Assembly: GCA_001600055.1 (NCBI GenBank)
Contig: BCIV01000001.1
Span: 248,001 to 312,000, forward strand
DNA: 64,000 bases
Direction: 5' to 3'
Source: Filobasidium wieringae
Taxonomy: Eukaryota; Basidiomycota; Tremellomycetes; Filobasidiales; Filobasidiaceae
Shown: positions 45,970 to 59,061 of the stretch, piece after piece
How positions within the stretch are numbered: position 1 is the stretch's first letter
Layout of the letters: each line of letters opens with the position of its first letter
The notes under the pieces: generated by a model
Database searches by the model: none
What the model saw: only the letters and a program-made list of their open reading frames with translations
Told to the model about the DNA's origin: nothing
Translations under genes and position numbers: made by a program

Positions 45970-48900
45970 TCAATCGTAAATAGGTAGAGGCAAGATCTTA
46001 TCCGACTGAACAGTATGAAAGCAATCATGAGCGAATGGTCTAGGGAGAGCGGGCAGCTGTTTGTGCTTACGTTGAACAAGAAGTTATTTGCAGCATCCTC
46101 TACAATCGCGATCAAAGAAGTTGGAATCAGCACATTGAAAAATCGTCCTGCAGACGGACTTCTACGTACCTGATTCCAAGAACCTAGTAGGGTACACAAC
46201 TAGTGATAGCGAAAGAGCAGGCTGTCAGTGATAAGTTTTAAGGAAAAGTCGGCGAGACAGATAGTTACCCAAATGTCCCCGAACTTCCTCCAACAAAATC
46301 TCCATCTCCTGCTTCTCCCACTCCGCCCAAGCGTCATTCGGTCCGCTAGATTTCTGATTCTTCTCCTCGACGTTCCCCCCTCCGCTACCACCACCACCAG
46401 ATCCATGTCCTTCCCTCTTCTGGTTGTGCTCTCCAGCGGTCGGGTCAGTAGTCACTGTACCGTCTTCCCCCTTGAGTTTGTTGTGATCATCCTCGCTGCT
46501 ATTTCCAGATTTGACAGAGTCAAGCCACTCTCGAGGTTTCCCATTGATGATGTCGTTGTGCCTCACGGCCGTGCCTTCTCCTTGTTCAACACCCTCTTGC
46601 CCAACAATTCCTCCCCCACTTCCACCACCTCCCGCTCCATGTGTTCCATGCCCGTCATGAGTAACCTTGACAGGTTCCATTTGATCCGGCCCGGCCACAT
46701 CGGTCGGTACCTTGTTGAACTTTTCCGCGTGATTCGCGAAAGCTTTGTAAGATGCCCAAGAAGTGACGAGATCGTCAGGAATGCATCGGAAGACTTTACG
46801 AAAGATCTCAGTGTTGTGAACAGCAGTTGCAACCCATTGGTCCTTCCAGAAAGATTCATCTAGAGGGTCGGTGAATTTGTCGGATTCTAAAATCGGAGTG
46901 GGAGTGGGCATCGTCCACTGCAGAGACGGCTCCAATAGGTAAGCGAGTTATCGGGATTGTTCAATTCGGATGTGTACTTACAGGTGAAACTCCTACTTTG
47001 GCATTCAGGTGCTTCCGCAATGTGGTACGGGCCTTGACAGCCAACTTCTCTTGCTCCGTTTCCTCGTCACGCTCGATGTCCTTATTGGGAACGGCAGTAT
47101 CATCCTCATTCGCATTTGCTGGGACACCGAATTTGTCTTGCTCATTAGCAGGTCCGGCGATCTTGGGAGCATGCCTCGTGCCGGACTTGTCCTTAGATTC
47201 GTCAATAGGTCTGTCGGCAAGGTCGGCCTTCTCCTCCTTCGACATCCTGGCTTCCTTGATATCGCTTGGACCAGCTCCTTCACCATCATCTAGAGCATCA
47301 AATAGAGGTTTACCGTTTGCGTGACTGGCGGAAGGTCTTCTTTCGAACAAAGTCCTTTCCTCCAGAGTAGGCATGACGGAACTTGCGAATCCTGCAGTCC
47401 TCAAACCGTCTACATCGAAGTCTTGCCGTTCGGAATCATCGCCGTCTGCGTCTCCGGTCAAGACCGTATTGCGTTGTTTAGCGATAGCTGCAGGCTTTAC
47501 AATGAGGTTGGCCGCTTTCTTGACGTTTGAGATTGCATTTTCGCTCATTCCCTTAGTGACTGTTTACGGCCGAGTTGAGGATCATTCCGGTAAGGATACG
47601 GACGTGAAATCGTGACTCACCAGCGCCAACACCGCTTTCCAATGTAGTCATTAAACGGTCTCGAGCGTGCCTATGCTTCACGTTGGTTCTACCAGGAATG
47701 TTGTTCTCCCCTTCGGCTTGCTCGTGATCGGGGTCCCACTTCTTCAGATGGTCTTCTTGAGCAACGGGATCTCGACTCATGAGTTGATCTTCCTCGATAG
47801 CATCAACGTCGATGCCGACATGCTCTCGCATGAGCCTCATTCGTAGGGTATGAGCGTACCGGCCAACCTTGTAAGGCTTTCCGGCCATCGTACTATTGGT
47901 CGCGGATGAGCATGTGCGCATACAGTCGCTCCATCTGAGGCTTAACTCACCTGTCGATCATATCGGTGTCTCGGACGACGGCAGCCAACTCGGAATCTCG
48001 GTCACCCATTTGAGATCTTTCGTTGATGTTAGCGGATCCACAAATGACCAAGCGATCATCAACGACCATAGTCTAACCATTTGCAAGTCAGCTAGAAGCT
48101 AAAGGGTTTAGACGGGTGCAAAACTTACCTTTCCATGAATGTAGACTTGTTCAGTGGTCAATGCTCCGGACTTGAACTTACCCCAACCTCTCAATGCGAA
48201 GAAGTTGATGTAATCGTTAGGCTAGCGCAAGTCAAGTCAGCAAGATCCTTATGTGCCTTGCCTTGAACATCAATGCTTACATCGATTCCTTCTTTCCTCA
48301 ATCGAGAGAAGATTGATTGCGTTCCTCTCGAAATGGTCCTGTTCTGGCACTCCAAGATCAGTCGAACTGAACTGGCTTCTGCAGTATCGATAGGGAAAGT
48401 ATATCCAGGCAGCAAGGGTATCATAATGCAGGCTCTCCAAGGTGTGTTTTCCTTGTAGGCCCGGATGATTCGGTCAACTAGAGCATCTCCGATTCGGTTC
48501 TGAATCTCGACACCGTCGACTACAGTTGAAGTAATAAAGAATTGGTTCTCAATGTAAACGAAGTGGTCCGACAGCTGAATCGCCTTGAGGTATGCGTTCT
48601 GGATAGAATGCTCGACGCTAGTCGGAGTACCCATCGACCAAGGTCCACAGGATCTGCAGATCTGGACTTCGCAAGTACCCTCCAATCGGAAGGCTTTGAG
48701 TTCGGTCGGGGTGAAATCAGCAGGAGGAATTAAGAAGGGCATCGGTCGTTTGTGGTTCTTGGTTCGGATCAAGTGGTTCCATCTTTGAACAAAGTGTCGA
48801 CAGAGATCCCTTGCTGGCTGCCCTACGATTTGCAGACCAACATCATGCCAAGGCATACGTGGCACTTTAGTTCGATCGAACATGTCCTCGAACGGCTTGT

Positions 48901-51900
48901 TCAAGGTATGGAACTCGATCACTCGCTCGTTTGCCATATCTTTACCCGGCCAGATAGGTCCATTCTCTCCTACAGCACCAGGTTCAAAGTCATCATCTAC
49001 GAGAACGTGTTGCGAGGTATCCCATCGACCGTAACACAGATCCAATCCACCCATGAACGCGATGGCTTCGTCGATAACGCACAACTTCTCGTGGTGCGAC
49101 CAGTAAAAGGTTCCTGTCTGGAAATGCGATGGAGATCGCTGTACCATAATGTTGGGATGCAGTCCCATCAACCGTCGCTTAGTATAAGTACTATCCGTTG
49201 GCGTGGTTTTGTCAGAGACTTCATTGTAAACGATAATAAAGATTTTGACACCTTCCTCGGCCTTGCGCTTCAAAAGATTGTCCAAGCGGTATCGCTCGTT
49301 TCCAGGTCTTCGCAGGTACAGCTCCGGGCTGATCCACCAATCATGAATGTAAATGCGTTCCTTGGCCATGTTGATCGCTCGACTGAGATTCCAAAAGTAA
49401 TCACGACCATCGACGAGCCATTGAGCAGCAACATTCATACGGATCGGCGCAAAGGAATCGAATCGGTTGCGTCCGGCCCAAACAGTTTGGCTTGCAACAC
49501 GTTCCATCGATACGATGAACTGCTGCATTTGTCGTACGCTCTTCGCGACCAGCTTCAAACGTCTTTGAGAGTTGTTGATGTAAAACGTGTGTTGAGAGGC
49601 GTCCCTACTGTCACCTTCTCCCAGTGCTGGGGTGTTGTTCCCCAGCTTCGCCTTTTGCGCCTGGGTCAGAGCTTGTCCCGACCCTGCAGCAGCGGAAATT
49701 TCATCAAGGTCATTCGTTCCTTCCGTGTTGTCGTGAGATTCGCCCTCCTTTGCGTTATAACCAACCAGCGCCTTGAAAGATCCTTGACCGGTCAGTTTCT
49801 TGAGACCGTTTCGCAGTACTCGCTTAGGGCGTTCAATGTTAAAGTCTGAGTCGATCAAGAAAACTTCGTAAAAGTCCGTATCTTCCGGTCCGTTGGTAGC
49901 GACGAAGTAGCTCTCTCTGATGATCCACCACTTGGGCTCTCGCGCGTGCTTCCAGCTCGTAGGTAGAAGACCCGGCTGGTTCGCTCGTTTACTAGCGTTG
50001 GAACCTAGAATCTTTAGGAATCCAGCCTTGCCTTGGAAACCTCCTCGAGGAGCTAAAGCTAGCGTCAACGAGGATAATTCAAAGAACCGACATAGCCGGT
50101 TGGCCTCGGATCGGAACATCTGCATAGTAGAACTGTGCTCAGTAACCAGGCTGTACGAGTTCGCATCTTGTTTGATACTCACGACAGCGCGAATGAGGTC
50201 GACCAGATATTGTTGCAAGGCAGCTCGGGCCTCCTTGCTCAACTCTTGCTTGGTCATACCACGACGTTGAATCTCTTGCTGCTTTTCCGTAGCTTCTTTC
50301 TCAGCCACTTCCATATCGAGCTTGCCTTCTAATTTCCTAAACTTGTTAAGGTAAGGGATACTCGTTTTTGGGAACTCGGGGATCTCGACCCTCTTAGCTC
50401 CTCTGAAGTTGCTGACTCGGGATCCCAAATTGTCCGCTTTATAATGGGTGTGTAGCGAGACAAAGTCACGAAGTTCTCGGTAGATGACCTAACGATCGCG
50501 CAACTATCAGATCATTGTCTCCTCTCTCGAGTCATCGAATCGTTACCCACCCATTTCACAGCCCCATCACCGTATTCACATTCGATCCTGAACACCTCTC
50601 TTCCTGTCTGTTGACCATTATTCGAGTTGTTAAATCCAGCAGAATCGCCCACTCTGAACCTCAAGCTTCCCAGCAGAACAGGAACCGATCTAGATCCATT
50701 CTCATCTCTGTCCAACCACGTCTTCAGGATCATCGCAGGTAGTTGACCAGCCAAGAGTTCGGTCGTCACAGGGATCTGAGCGGGACTGGAGTGTTTCTCA
50801 TGGACCGCAGTTGATTGACGATGCAGAAGTTTTGAACGGAGTACGGTCCATTTCTGTTGTCCAGTCGACTTTGGTTCTTCGTAGGTCTTTTCCGCATCCA
50901 TCGCTCCTTGTAATTCATGTACTGAACTGGGTCGGGAAGTTGGTCGGGAAGATTCCCCTTCTGTCGTGCCGACCTTGTTTCTTCGGAAAGTGGACCAGAT
51001 CCTTTGGTTCTTCGGTCTCTTTCCGGCTGGACTATCGTTAGCGGACATGAGTTCCGCTTTTCGTTCTGGATCCGCTTTAGGGATAGGTTTGTCCGGCCTA
51101 TTAGCTCTTTTCGTTCCATTCCCGTTTCCATTGAGACTGGCGACATCGTCGTCCCCTTCTTCCCTCAGAACTCGCTCTTCATCGGAACTGGAAGCAGAAT
51201 CTTCCTCTTCATCACCGTAGTCATAAGTTCTTGATCCTTCCACGAATCCCCCTTTACTAGGTGGACCGACATGAGCTCCCTGCATCAGCCTCTCATCGTC
51301 GTATTGAGCGTTCTCATCCCCCTCCCGATCCTTTACCCCGATCAACTCTCTTTCCCTGGTTCTGGTAGAAGTCCACCGATCCTCAGGATCAGCTGCATGT
51401 CGGAAAGACTTCCCATTAGGTAAATCCTCTGTCTCTCCATCAGCCGAGACTGTGAGAGGCACATGGTCGGCCTTCAAGTGCAGTTCCCGGGCATCGGCGG
51501 TATGATAAGAGATCTTGGTGATTCGAGGGTTGAGGTTGATCTCGTTTCTAGGTCCAGGTCGTTCTTCTTCCTTGGTCGCAGCCATTCCATCAGGGACTTG
51601 GCCGGTCTCTCCAGGTTGGGGATCGCGGGGAGGTAACCGTTCCATGTCGTCTTGTTCCTTTTCCTTATCGTTCATTTTCCCTCTCTGTTCTTCTGCCGTT
51701 CGATGATCCGTCTGACCTTGATTCTCACCTCCACCACCATGCTGCATCCCCCGGGCCTGTCCTGGTTGACCTGAACCATTCGATGAAGCATTCCTACCCT
51801 CTATCCCGTCCTCTTGTCCCTGACCTTCTTGCCCCACATAAGCATGCTCAGGCCGGTGTCCGGTAAAAGGGAAACTAGCTTCCTGTCCGGTAGGTTGTCT

Positions 51901-52584
51901 TCCCGTATGAACATCTGGGTTCAGAAACTTTCTCTGACCTTCCTGAGCGTTCGTATGTCCATGAAGATGATGAGCCTCTTGGTTCTCCTCTGCATGCTGT
52001 TCCAGACGTTTTTCCGCTCGATGGATCTCTTTTCGCTCGATTTCTTCACGAGGGATCTTCTTTCCACGAGCATGACCGCTTAGATCTTCGGAATCTGAAC
52101 CATAAGTATCCTTGTCATTACCGTTGGTGAAATTTCCTCCGACAGCCTTTTGAAGGGCATCTACGGCCTGTTCGTTTTCAGAATGATCATCATCCCCTCC
52201 ACCCATTCTAGGAGCTTTCCCTTTCCCTTTCTTCTCCCGCTCGAGATCTCTCCTTCTTTCCCCAGTCAAAGCACTTCCAGGCATGCCATGGCTGATATGC
52301 CCGCTTTCCGCATTCCGATCTAAACCAGGATGTTCACCCCCCTCATTGAACCGTTGATGGAGATTATCATGTCCTCCTTCGTTATCGTGAGGATGATCGC
52401 CGACTGCTCTATGAGCGAGATCAGCCAGCGTGTGAGGTTTCTCTATGTTCCCCGCTGCTCCGGATGTGGAAGCTTGTCCCGTCTTGTGGGCATGATGATG
52501 AGAGGAGGAAGAATGGTGAGAACGGAGAGAGCTGTTGGAGCCTTTCCGCGATCCTAGAGGGGTATGATTCCGGATGATATCCAT
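45970..52584 (-). CDS. PLD1: Phospholipase D (Spo14/PLD1 type)
   Basis: Ten exons on the minus strand (50551-52584, 48281-50488, 48129-48221, 47951-48072, 47621-47892, 46982-47559, 46269-46917, 46170-46199, 46071-46099, 45970-46005) encode 2016 residues. The enzyme hydrolyses phosphatidylcholine to phosphatidic acid and choline in membrane traffic. The first 480 residues are a disordered His/Ser/Glu/Gly-rich tail. PX and PH regions follow. The catalytic core has two HxKxxxxD motifs: HEKLCVID near residue 1143, then HGKTMVVDD at 1443, split by the third intron. [37 protein letters not shown] and SANINERS match PLD. A long Asp/Gly-rich insert (about 1560-1950) precedes the conserved end ([12 protein letters not shown], then ILPLPIYD). 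Confidence 0.95.
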
Positions 52585-53404
52585 CTTGGGTGGGATGAGG
52601 ACGAAAGCGGGGGGAACACTTCCTGCTCGTTCAACGAGCGGCGAATGATATGAAGAGTATCAAGGAGAGAAAAACAGGTGAAGTAAAGAGCTAAGAGTAT
52701 GGCAGAGAATTGATATGGTTGCTTGTTGCTTGAGCTTGAATAGAGGTATCTGATGCGAAATAATCGCGAAATCGCCAAGAATCAGAATCTCCGTCGGTTA
52801 TTTCCGCAGTCGAATTCAAAGGTTTATTATCGTCCCGTTCAAAGATTGTCTACGACTCTTTTGATCCGCAGGAGAGACGAAGCCGGCGATTGATTCTGCC
52901 TCGAGCTGCCTCTCGATATTACAAACGTTACAACGCCCTATATATTCCTGCCGACTGGTCCTAGGTTAGGTCACCTCCTTGTCCGACCTACGCTGCCCAG
53001 AAGTCTTGCGTCCAGACGTCGCCATCGCTGCAGATCAATTGCATTTTGCTATTGACAATCCGGTGAGTGACCTTTGTTTTCTATTTCGGTAGAAAAGGCG
53101 ACGTCGCGTGCGTAAGAGGCGTAATCAATCAGGACGCGGGGCACACGCACGCAAATCGCCTCGTGTTTCACATTTGAGCACTCCGCTTGTAGCGCTTATG
53201 GGCCGGTTTCTTTTCATCGGCTAGCTATGGTCGAGATGGTTTCAGCGTAGGCACAATCAGATATCGGGCGATCCGCTCGAATTGATACAGGACACCAGAT
53301 GCATGTGTGTATGTAACAGCTCATTACTCTATTTCGTAACAACACCTCGATTCGACCTATGTTCACGCGTCCTTGCCTTCCTAAACCAAGCTCGACTTTC
53401 ATTC
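52585..53404. promoter_or_regulatory. Upstream region of PLD and 3' flank of BTA1
   Basis: This 820-bp interval on the minus-strand gene side of PLD holds a long leader and promoter. No CACGTG box or other clear motif was found, and no gene is supported. Confidence 0.45.
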
Positions 53405-56400
53405 CTACTCCATCTTGACGGCTTTCCAAAACGAAGCATACATATTAACTCGATCAATAGCCATCCCGCTCTCCCTAATATCGATGGGCTGAACGTCAAA
53501 CCCAGCCAACGTGAAGCGTTGACGGTACCATGGATATTTCCCAGCCGAACGCCAAACCGCGACTCCTCCGGTCTTCAGAACGCGCTTCATCTCCAATATC
53601 TCACAGTCTAGCTCGCTATGTAACTGCTCAAGCGCTTCCTCCGGGGAGACGTCTTTAGGTTTTTGATACCTCTCGTGAGGTAACGGTTTAGAAGGATCGA
53701 TTCGATCGAACCAGTCCAACGAATCCATAACGATAATCTTGGTCAAAGATTGATCAGGGAGATCCGATAAGACATTAAGGATGGTATCGGTATGAAGCCG
53801 GATGTCGCGCGTCCTAATGCTCGATCGCTGCTTGAGCGCTTTGAAGCCTTCTGCTGTTAGGTACAAGGGGCAGGATGCCCGGGTGTATCGCCCGTTTAGG
53901 CACTGGAAGTTGCGGATAAGTCATCGGGATATAATCAATAGGAGAAAATTCGTTAGCGAAGTTGCTCACCAGAAAATAATGGTAAGCGCCGTTCTATAAA
54001 ACAAAGCAATCCACATCAATTTCGCTCTTCACCATTTATCGTGATTCAGCTGTCTTACCTTGAACGTAGCCAGTCCCGGTAGGGGATCGAAAGTTGCGGA
54101 GATGAAAGAACTGATATCCCCGTCTTCGAGCAGGACGGAGAGCTGGTTCCTAGGTACTCCTAACGCTGACCAGCAGAATATACTGTCGATCAAGATCTTC
54201 GCGTCAGTCATCTTCCTCGTTGCTAGACGGGTCTGGTAACCGGACTTACGGAGAAGCCAGGATAGTCTTCATCACAGGATTAAGGAGCACAGATCGTAAT
54301 CTAGAATTCCAGATTCGTTGTTGCTCCACAGTCGAATCAGCATTGACGAAACGCCGGACGTCCTTGGTGACTCCCATCACTCGGAACGCAACGTTGGCGA
54401 GCATCAAAGCCCAGCCAGAGTAACCTTGTAGAAACCAGTCGGTAGTGAATTGATAGCTGTTCGCCTTCCAGTATGCGTAAGTGGGCCTGTCGTAACATTG
54501 GTGTAAGTAGCTGTACGCTGAAAAGCAACAAGATATAAGGGCTCACGATGCAAGGTAAGGTGAGATCTTGGTATCGAGTAGTTTCTCGAAATCAGGATGA
54601 CAACCTTCACCGAAGATCTTCCAGAAGTCACCGTACTCAAGAGCTTTGATAGCGGCCAACTTGAGCTCGAGGATGTTGCCTTGGCAGCTATCAAAAAATC
54701 CCAATGGCCTTAGCGCTTCAGATATTTCAGGACGATTGTTCTTGACGTACGGATTCATATCGACGCACTGCACCTCTACTTGCGCTTTGATAGCGTAGTG
54801 AAGAACGTTATCTCCAGCACTCGTGATACAGAGTATAGAATCGCCGTCTTGAATCTTCAATTTCTCCACATCAACAGCAGGATCTTCCCAAGTCCAGCCA
54901 TAGATGTGGGCTATAAGACGTGACAGAAGGTCAGATGAGAGCGACGTATCAGAGAGGACCTGGAAATAACTCACTTCGAAACTCCTTGTGAACGTCTTGT
55001 TGCTGATAAGGTATTCGCCACTGGTAGGAGGGGGTGTCAATCATCTAAATTGTACATCCGATACCATCCGTTCGACATACCGTCGACTGGCTTCTGCTTT
55101 GTGCGGAATTTGACGCGATGGTGAGACCTGAAACAGTAACCTCAAGCGCGCTTTCCCCTAGATTGAGTTCCGCGAGATCGTTGGCATCATCCTGGCCCTT
55201 GGGTTTCTGCCACGGCGAGTTTGGAGTAAGTAGACCGTGCTCTAAGCGGAATTCGGTGGGCTGTTCGTCAATTGCGATCAAGGGCGTCTGAGATTCCTCT
55301 CTTTTGTCCCCGAGGTAGATGTAATACGGAATCTTGATCAACCATGGAACGAGGAATTGATTCCGCGCGTAGTGACATTTACGACCGGCGAACCGATATT
55401 GGAGATAGTCTGGAATAGTAGAGTGGTTCAACGAATTGCAGTACAAGTCATAAACGTGTCATCGTTCTTACCCATTCGTTCTGGGCGTAGATGGACGTGA
55501 TCGAAGGAGAACCATGTGGTCCAAAACCAGGTTCCGAATATACCAGTATCTAGGTTCAGATCGGTGACGTGCGATGTCTATAGATCTGTAGTCAGCGCCA
55601 GTCTTATCATCCCAGAATGGTGATTCGGACTGGAATACCGACCTCGCTTCTAGATCTTTTAGCGTAAAAGTCGACTACGCCCATCACCCCCTTCGGATCC
55701 AGCATGTCATGCATTCGATCAAGAGTCGCATGATAGGGAGGGATCTGACAGATACTACAGTCGTCAGTGCTAGCCCATGAGGAGGCGATCGCTCAAATAC
55801 TTACCATCGATAAAGAATAGCTCATCGTTATTAACGATGCCTTGCATTGACGTCCGTGACCATCGAGGGGGAGCTCAAACTTGGTCGCGTCGCAATGTAC
55901 CACGTGGACGTTCTGCCAACGCCTTTCCCTAAACCTTTTGCGAGCTACTTCAAGAAGTGGTTTACACAGATCCACTAGATAGACTGCATCGAACGTGGCG
56001 ATAGGCATGAACTGATCCATGGTTTCGATATTGTACCCTATTATCGAGATGATTAGTTTCCGGCAGTCAATTATCGTCTACCCATGCTCACCGGTTCCAC
56101 CACCCATATCAACCCATATACGAGGCCGTTTCATCATGTTTGGAGAAGTAGGAGTGATCTCGTATCGAGCCTTGAGCTCTGCTGCAGCCAATTGCAGCAT
56201 CGTTTCGCGGCCTTTCAATAAAGCCGTTCGTGTCGCGTCGTAGATATCGGCCTGAGCTGTGTAGAAGGAGTCGAGGTTTTCCGATTGAGAGGAACCTCGA
56301 ACTGGTTTGAAAAAACAGCACCAGGCGAATTGGCCCAGCCGGTAAACGTTCTGTGCTTTGAAGATAATCACAGCGAGTACGGAAAAGACAATGGTTGTGA

Positions 56401-56431
56401 AACCAGCGATCACGGGATGCTGTCCCGTCAT
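53405..56431 (-). CDS. BTA1: Fused betaine-lipid (DGTS) synthase
   Basis: Twelve exons on the minus strand (56092-56431, 55805-56037, 55643-55744, 55472-55577, 55081-55409, 54975-55020, 54751-54910, 54547-54687, 54250-54486, 54059-54182, 53970-53993, 53405-53902) encode 779 residues. The protein makes diacylglyceryl-trimethylhomoserine, a phosphorus-free substitute for phosphatidylcholine. The N-terminal half is the BtaB-like N-methyltransferase (VDMGGGTGYNIETM, VYLVDLCKPLLEVARKR, HCDATKFELP). The C-terminal half is BtaA-like (IYGWTWEDPAVD, ILCITSAGDNVLHYA, VDMNPCQGNILELKLAA, CPLYLTAEGF, DSLDWFD, VAVWRSAGKYPWY). A hydrophobic anchor lies at about 5-25. In-frame ATGs exist upstream of 56431, so the N-terminus could be longer. 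Fungal BTA1 is typically induced by phosphate starvation. Confidence 0.95.
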
Positions 56432-57378
56432 GCTAAGGAGTTTGTGTGGACAGGAGGAATCCATCAAGTTCTGCTCAAAGCAATTTTCTGTTCGAAACAG
56501 ATCTGCCTGATGGTTCATGGCGCCTATGCCTGATGGTCGATTTCTTGCTGATGCGTGCCGGGTGTACACCGTTACGATCAATTCCGCTCCGGACAAGATC
56601 AGACGCCAACGTTCATGCTGCTCCTCTATATATATATATATCTTGGCGTATTGGCCTATTATGACCGCACACACAGGGTGATTAGCGCTTCAAACTCGCT
56701 CGAGCAAGCAATCGTATCGCGCTACCCCGTGCTAGATGCGCGTTTCAGGATTTGCTGCCGCACAAACACCCGAACGAACGTGTAAGATATGCGGAACGTG
56801 TGTTTACAGATCTGGCTCGAATGAACGTGTTCAGGGTGTCTAGTCTGGGACCCTTGGCAGACTATACCGCTGAGATGGAATGCTGCCCTTATCTGTCATG
56901 CATGTCATGCTAGTTATGAGTGCGATTCTGTTACACTCACTCATGAAATTCGCGCTGTGCATCGCCTAACCCATAGAATTTAGATTTTTAGTTGAAGAGG
57001 TCAATACATATGACTTTCAACACGAAGCCGAGAGACCATTCGATCGAAACCTTGGGATTGGTTTCGATAAAAAGTTGCATAGCAGATCTCCGAAGTGACT
57101 GCATGCTTGTCTGAGCCGAGTCTCCCTTATCAGTCAGGCAACGGTCCTTTGCTTGATTCCTCAAGAAGTAATAACCAAGAAGCCCGATGTACGTGAGAAC
57201 GCATACAGTCCTCCTCTAGACAGGCGGAATTCTGGCCAGTGATCGAAACAGAGAAGCTAGGTTATGAAAGGAAGGAGAGAGTGCGCAAGGTATAAAGCTG
57301 CTCTCCCTGGATACTATATCTCGCCGTTGAGAATGTCGCAGTTGAACATTACGCTCAATTTAAACAACCACATTACAG
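56432..57378. promoter_or_regulatory. Divergent region between BTA1 and the orphan gene
   Basis: This 947-bp interval holds a 15-nt TA run (56627-56641) about 200 bp upstream of the BTA1 start, and short frames without support. It should contain both promoters. The open frame of BTA1 exon 1 continues upstream to about 56674. Confidence 0.45.
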
Positions 57379-58035
57379 ATGGAGCCTGGCAATCTCGATA
57401 TAGAAGTTAACGTTCTAGCTGGACGTGTGAAGTTCTACCATGGTCAGCTCGTAAGAATCCAGACATATACTGAGTTTATCAACGCAGCGAGAGGCAGACT
57501 TGAAAAAGCCAGTGGAGAGGGTCTTGGCAAGGAAGATCTCACAAAACTAGATGAATTGAAGGTTGCGTACTCGACGCCAGACGAAGTTGAATTTGGTGTT
57601 AGGGCGGAGTCCGATCCGAAATGGAAAAGGAAAGGGTCGACCCGACGTTATTCAGACCCGATATATCAGGACTACAAACCAGATTCGACTTTGGAGGACG
57701 CAATCAGGTACACCCATCTAGCGCTTGAGAGTCGGGAAGCAGCAATTCATGGCTGGCGGGTTTTAAATGAACTTCATATGGATAAATGGCGAGAGGCCCG
57801 ATGTTATATGGAGTCCCTGGATTCAGATAAGAAGAAGAAGTGGGAGCAAATCGATGAGGTTTATAAGCAATTCGAGCGACTTCAACAGGAGGACGAACGT
57901 CTACCCGATACTCAATCTACGACTGCTTCCGATCTCTCCAGGATTTCAAGTGATACGGTGGAGTCTGCTAGCATTGGGCCCAGTCAAAGCTCCGGCGGCG
58001 TGACCGATTCAACCGCAGACTCCTTGAGCTTGTAA
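57379..58035 (+). CDS. Orphan charged coiled-coil protein
   Basis: One uninterrupted exon with ATG 57379 and TAA at the end encodes 218 residues. I recognise no family. The first 45 residues are mixed helical (NVLAGRVKFYHGQLVRIQT). Residues 45-165 are highly charged and helical, with heptad-like stretches (SDKKKKWEQIDEVYKQFERL). The last 45 residues are a Ser/Thr/Asp-rich tail (TASDLSRISSDTVESAS). No signal peptide, membrane segment or cysteine motif is evident. Lack of introns and of recognisable homology suggests a lineage-restricted gene. The codon pattern and intact 218-codon frame argue against chance. Confidence 0.65.
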   Translation: MEPGNLDIEVNVLAGRVKFYHGQLVRIQTYTEFINAARGRLEKASGEGLGKEDLTKLDELKVAYSTPDEVEFGVRAESDPKWKRKGSTRRYSDPIYQDYKPDSTLEDAIRYTHLALESREAAIHGWRVLNELHMDKWREARCYMESLDSDKKKKWEQIDEVYKQFERLQQEDERLPDTQSTTASDLSRISSDTVESASIGPSQSSGGVTDSTADSLSL

Positions 58036-59061
58036 TGATACTATGAGGAGTAGATATCATCGTAGACCTGGTTTTACCCTATTATCTACCCACGTTGCTC
58101 ACAAACACGTATGCTCATGTTATCCCCAAATATCCACATTATCCTCAATGTCGCTCGCGTAAAAAGTGTAGAGGCCCGCGCGACCTAGACAGATGACTTA
58201 ACCATAGAACGGCTCCTACGCCACGATTTCCTGAGCCATTTCGCAACGCTGTTGAGAGCACTGACTACTGCTCTCTTCTCCGCGATATTCATCCTGGCGG
58301 TATTATAACCCCTTTGTCTTGATTCAACCATTCCTTAATTGTCAATCACTCATCTCTTATCGACAAGTCTGCCCAAACAGACGGGACGGATAGCCCGCCA
58401 GCTTATTTGATTGAAACAGCTGGAGGGGTGGATTTCATGACGTGGCGGTCGGAGAACCACCGAACCGAAAAGACCGCTACGGCCGAGAACGAGCTGAATT
58501 CTGCGCCGCAGAAGCGCGAATTTTTGTGAGCCGTCGGATCGAAGAACAGGATAAAAGATTGAAAGTCAGCCGAGGGACATAAAGCCTATCTGTTTCTGAC
58601 TATAGCTCATCAGAGCCGCTGGCTTTCGAAGATACCCGTCATCACGAACGACGAAACAAAGGCGGAACAGTGAAAATCTAGAAGTGGATAATGGCTGAGC
58701 ATGTTATATATTTTATCGCTTAAACGGCGCGGACACGAATGGCTTCGACGAAGGGTGGTCGGCAATGGATTCCCTCGAGAGGACGGCCAGCACAGGGCCT
58801 TCGGTCGGTACACAAGAAGAAGTGTCCACATATGCAACAAACGAGTCCGGAAAGTAGCCAACGCCGAGTCCAATCTTAGTTCTGAAAGTATCCGTACCGC
58901 GGCGTTTTCGTAGAAATGAATCTGACCAATGTAATGAGAGGAGGTTCGGTACACATTGAAAGTTCTTTACACGTTGGAACCGTATCGCATTAAATACTGA
59001 TATCATCATGCACACGTACAACTGAAAGGGTATAATTTGGGATCACAGAACAACTAAGAGT
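58036..59061. other. Gap between orphan gene and SRE1
   Basis: This is 1.03 kb between convergent genes. Short frames on both strands lack ATG starts or splice support, and no repeat or RNA gene is evident. Confidence 0.45.

Noticed and set aside
48752..49849. 365-residue plus-strand frame inside PLD
   Set aside because: It is the antisense shadow of the highly conserved PLD catalytic exon.
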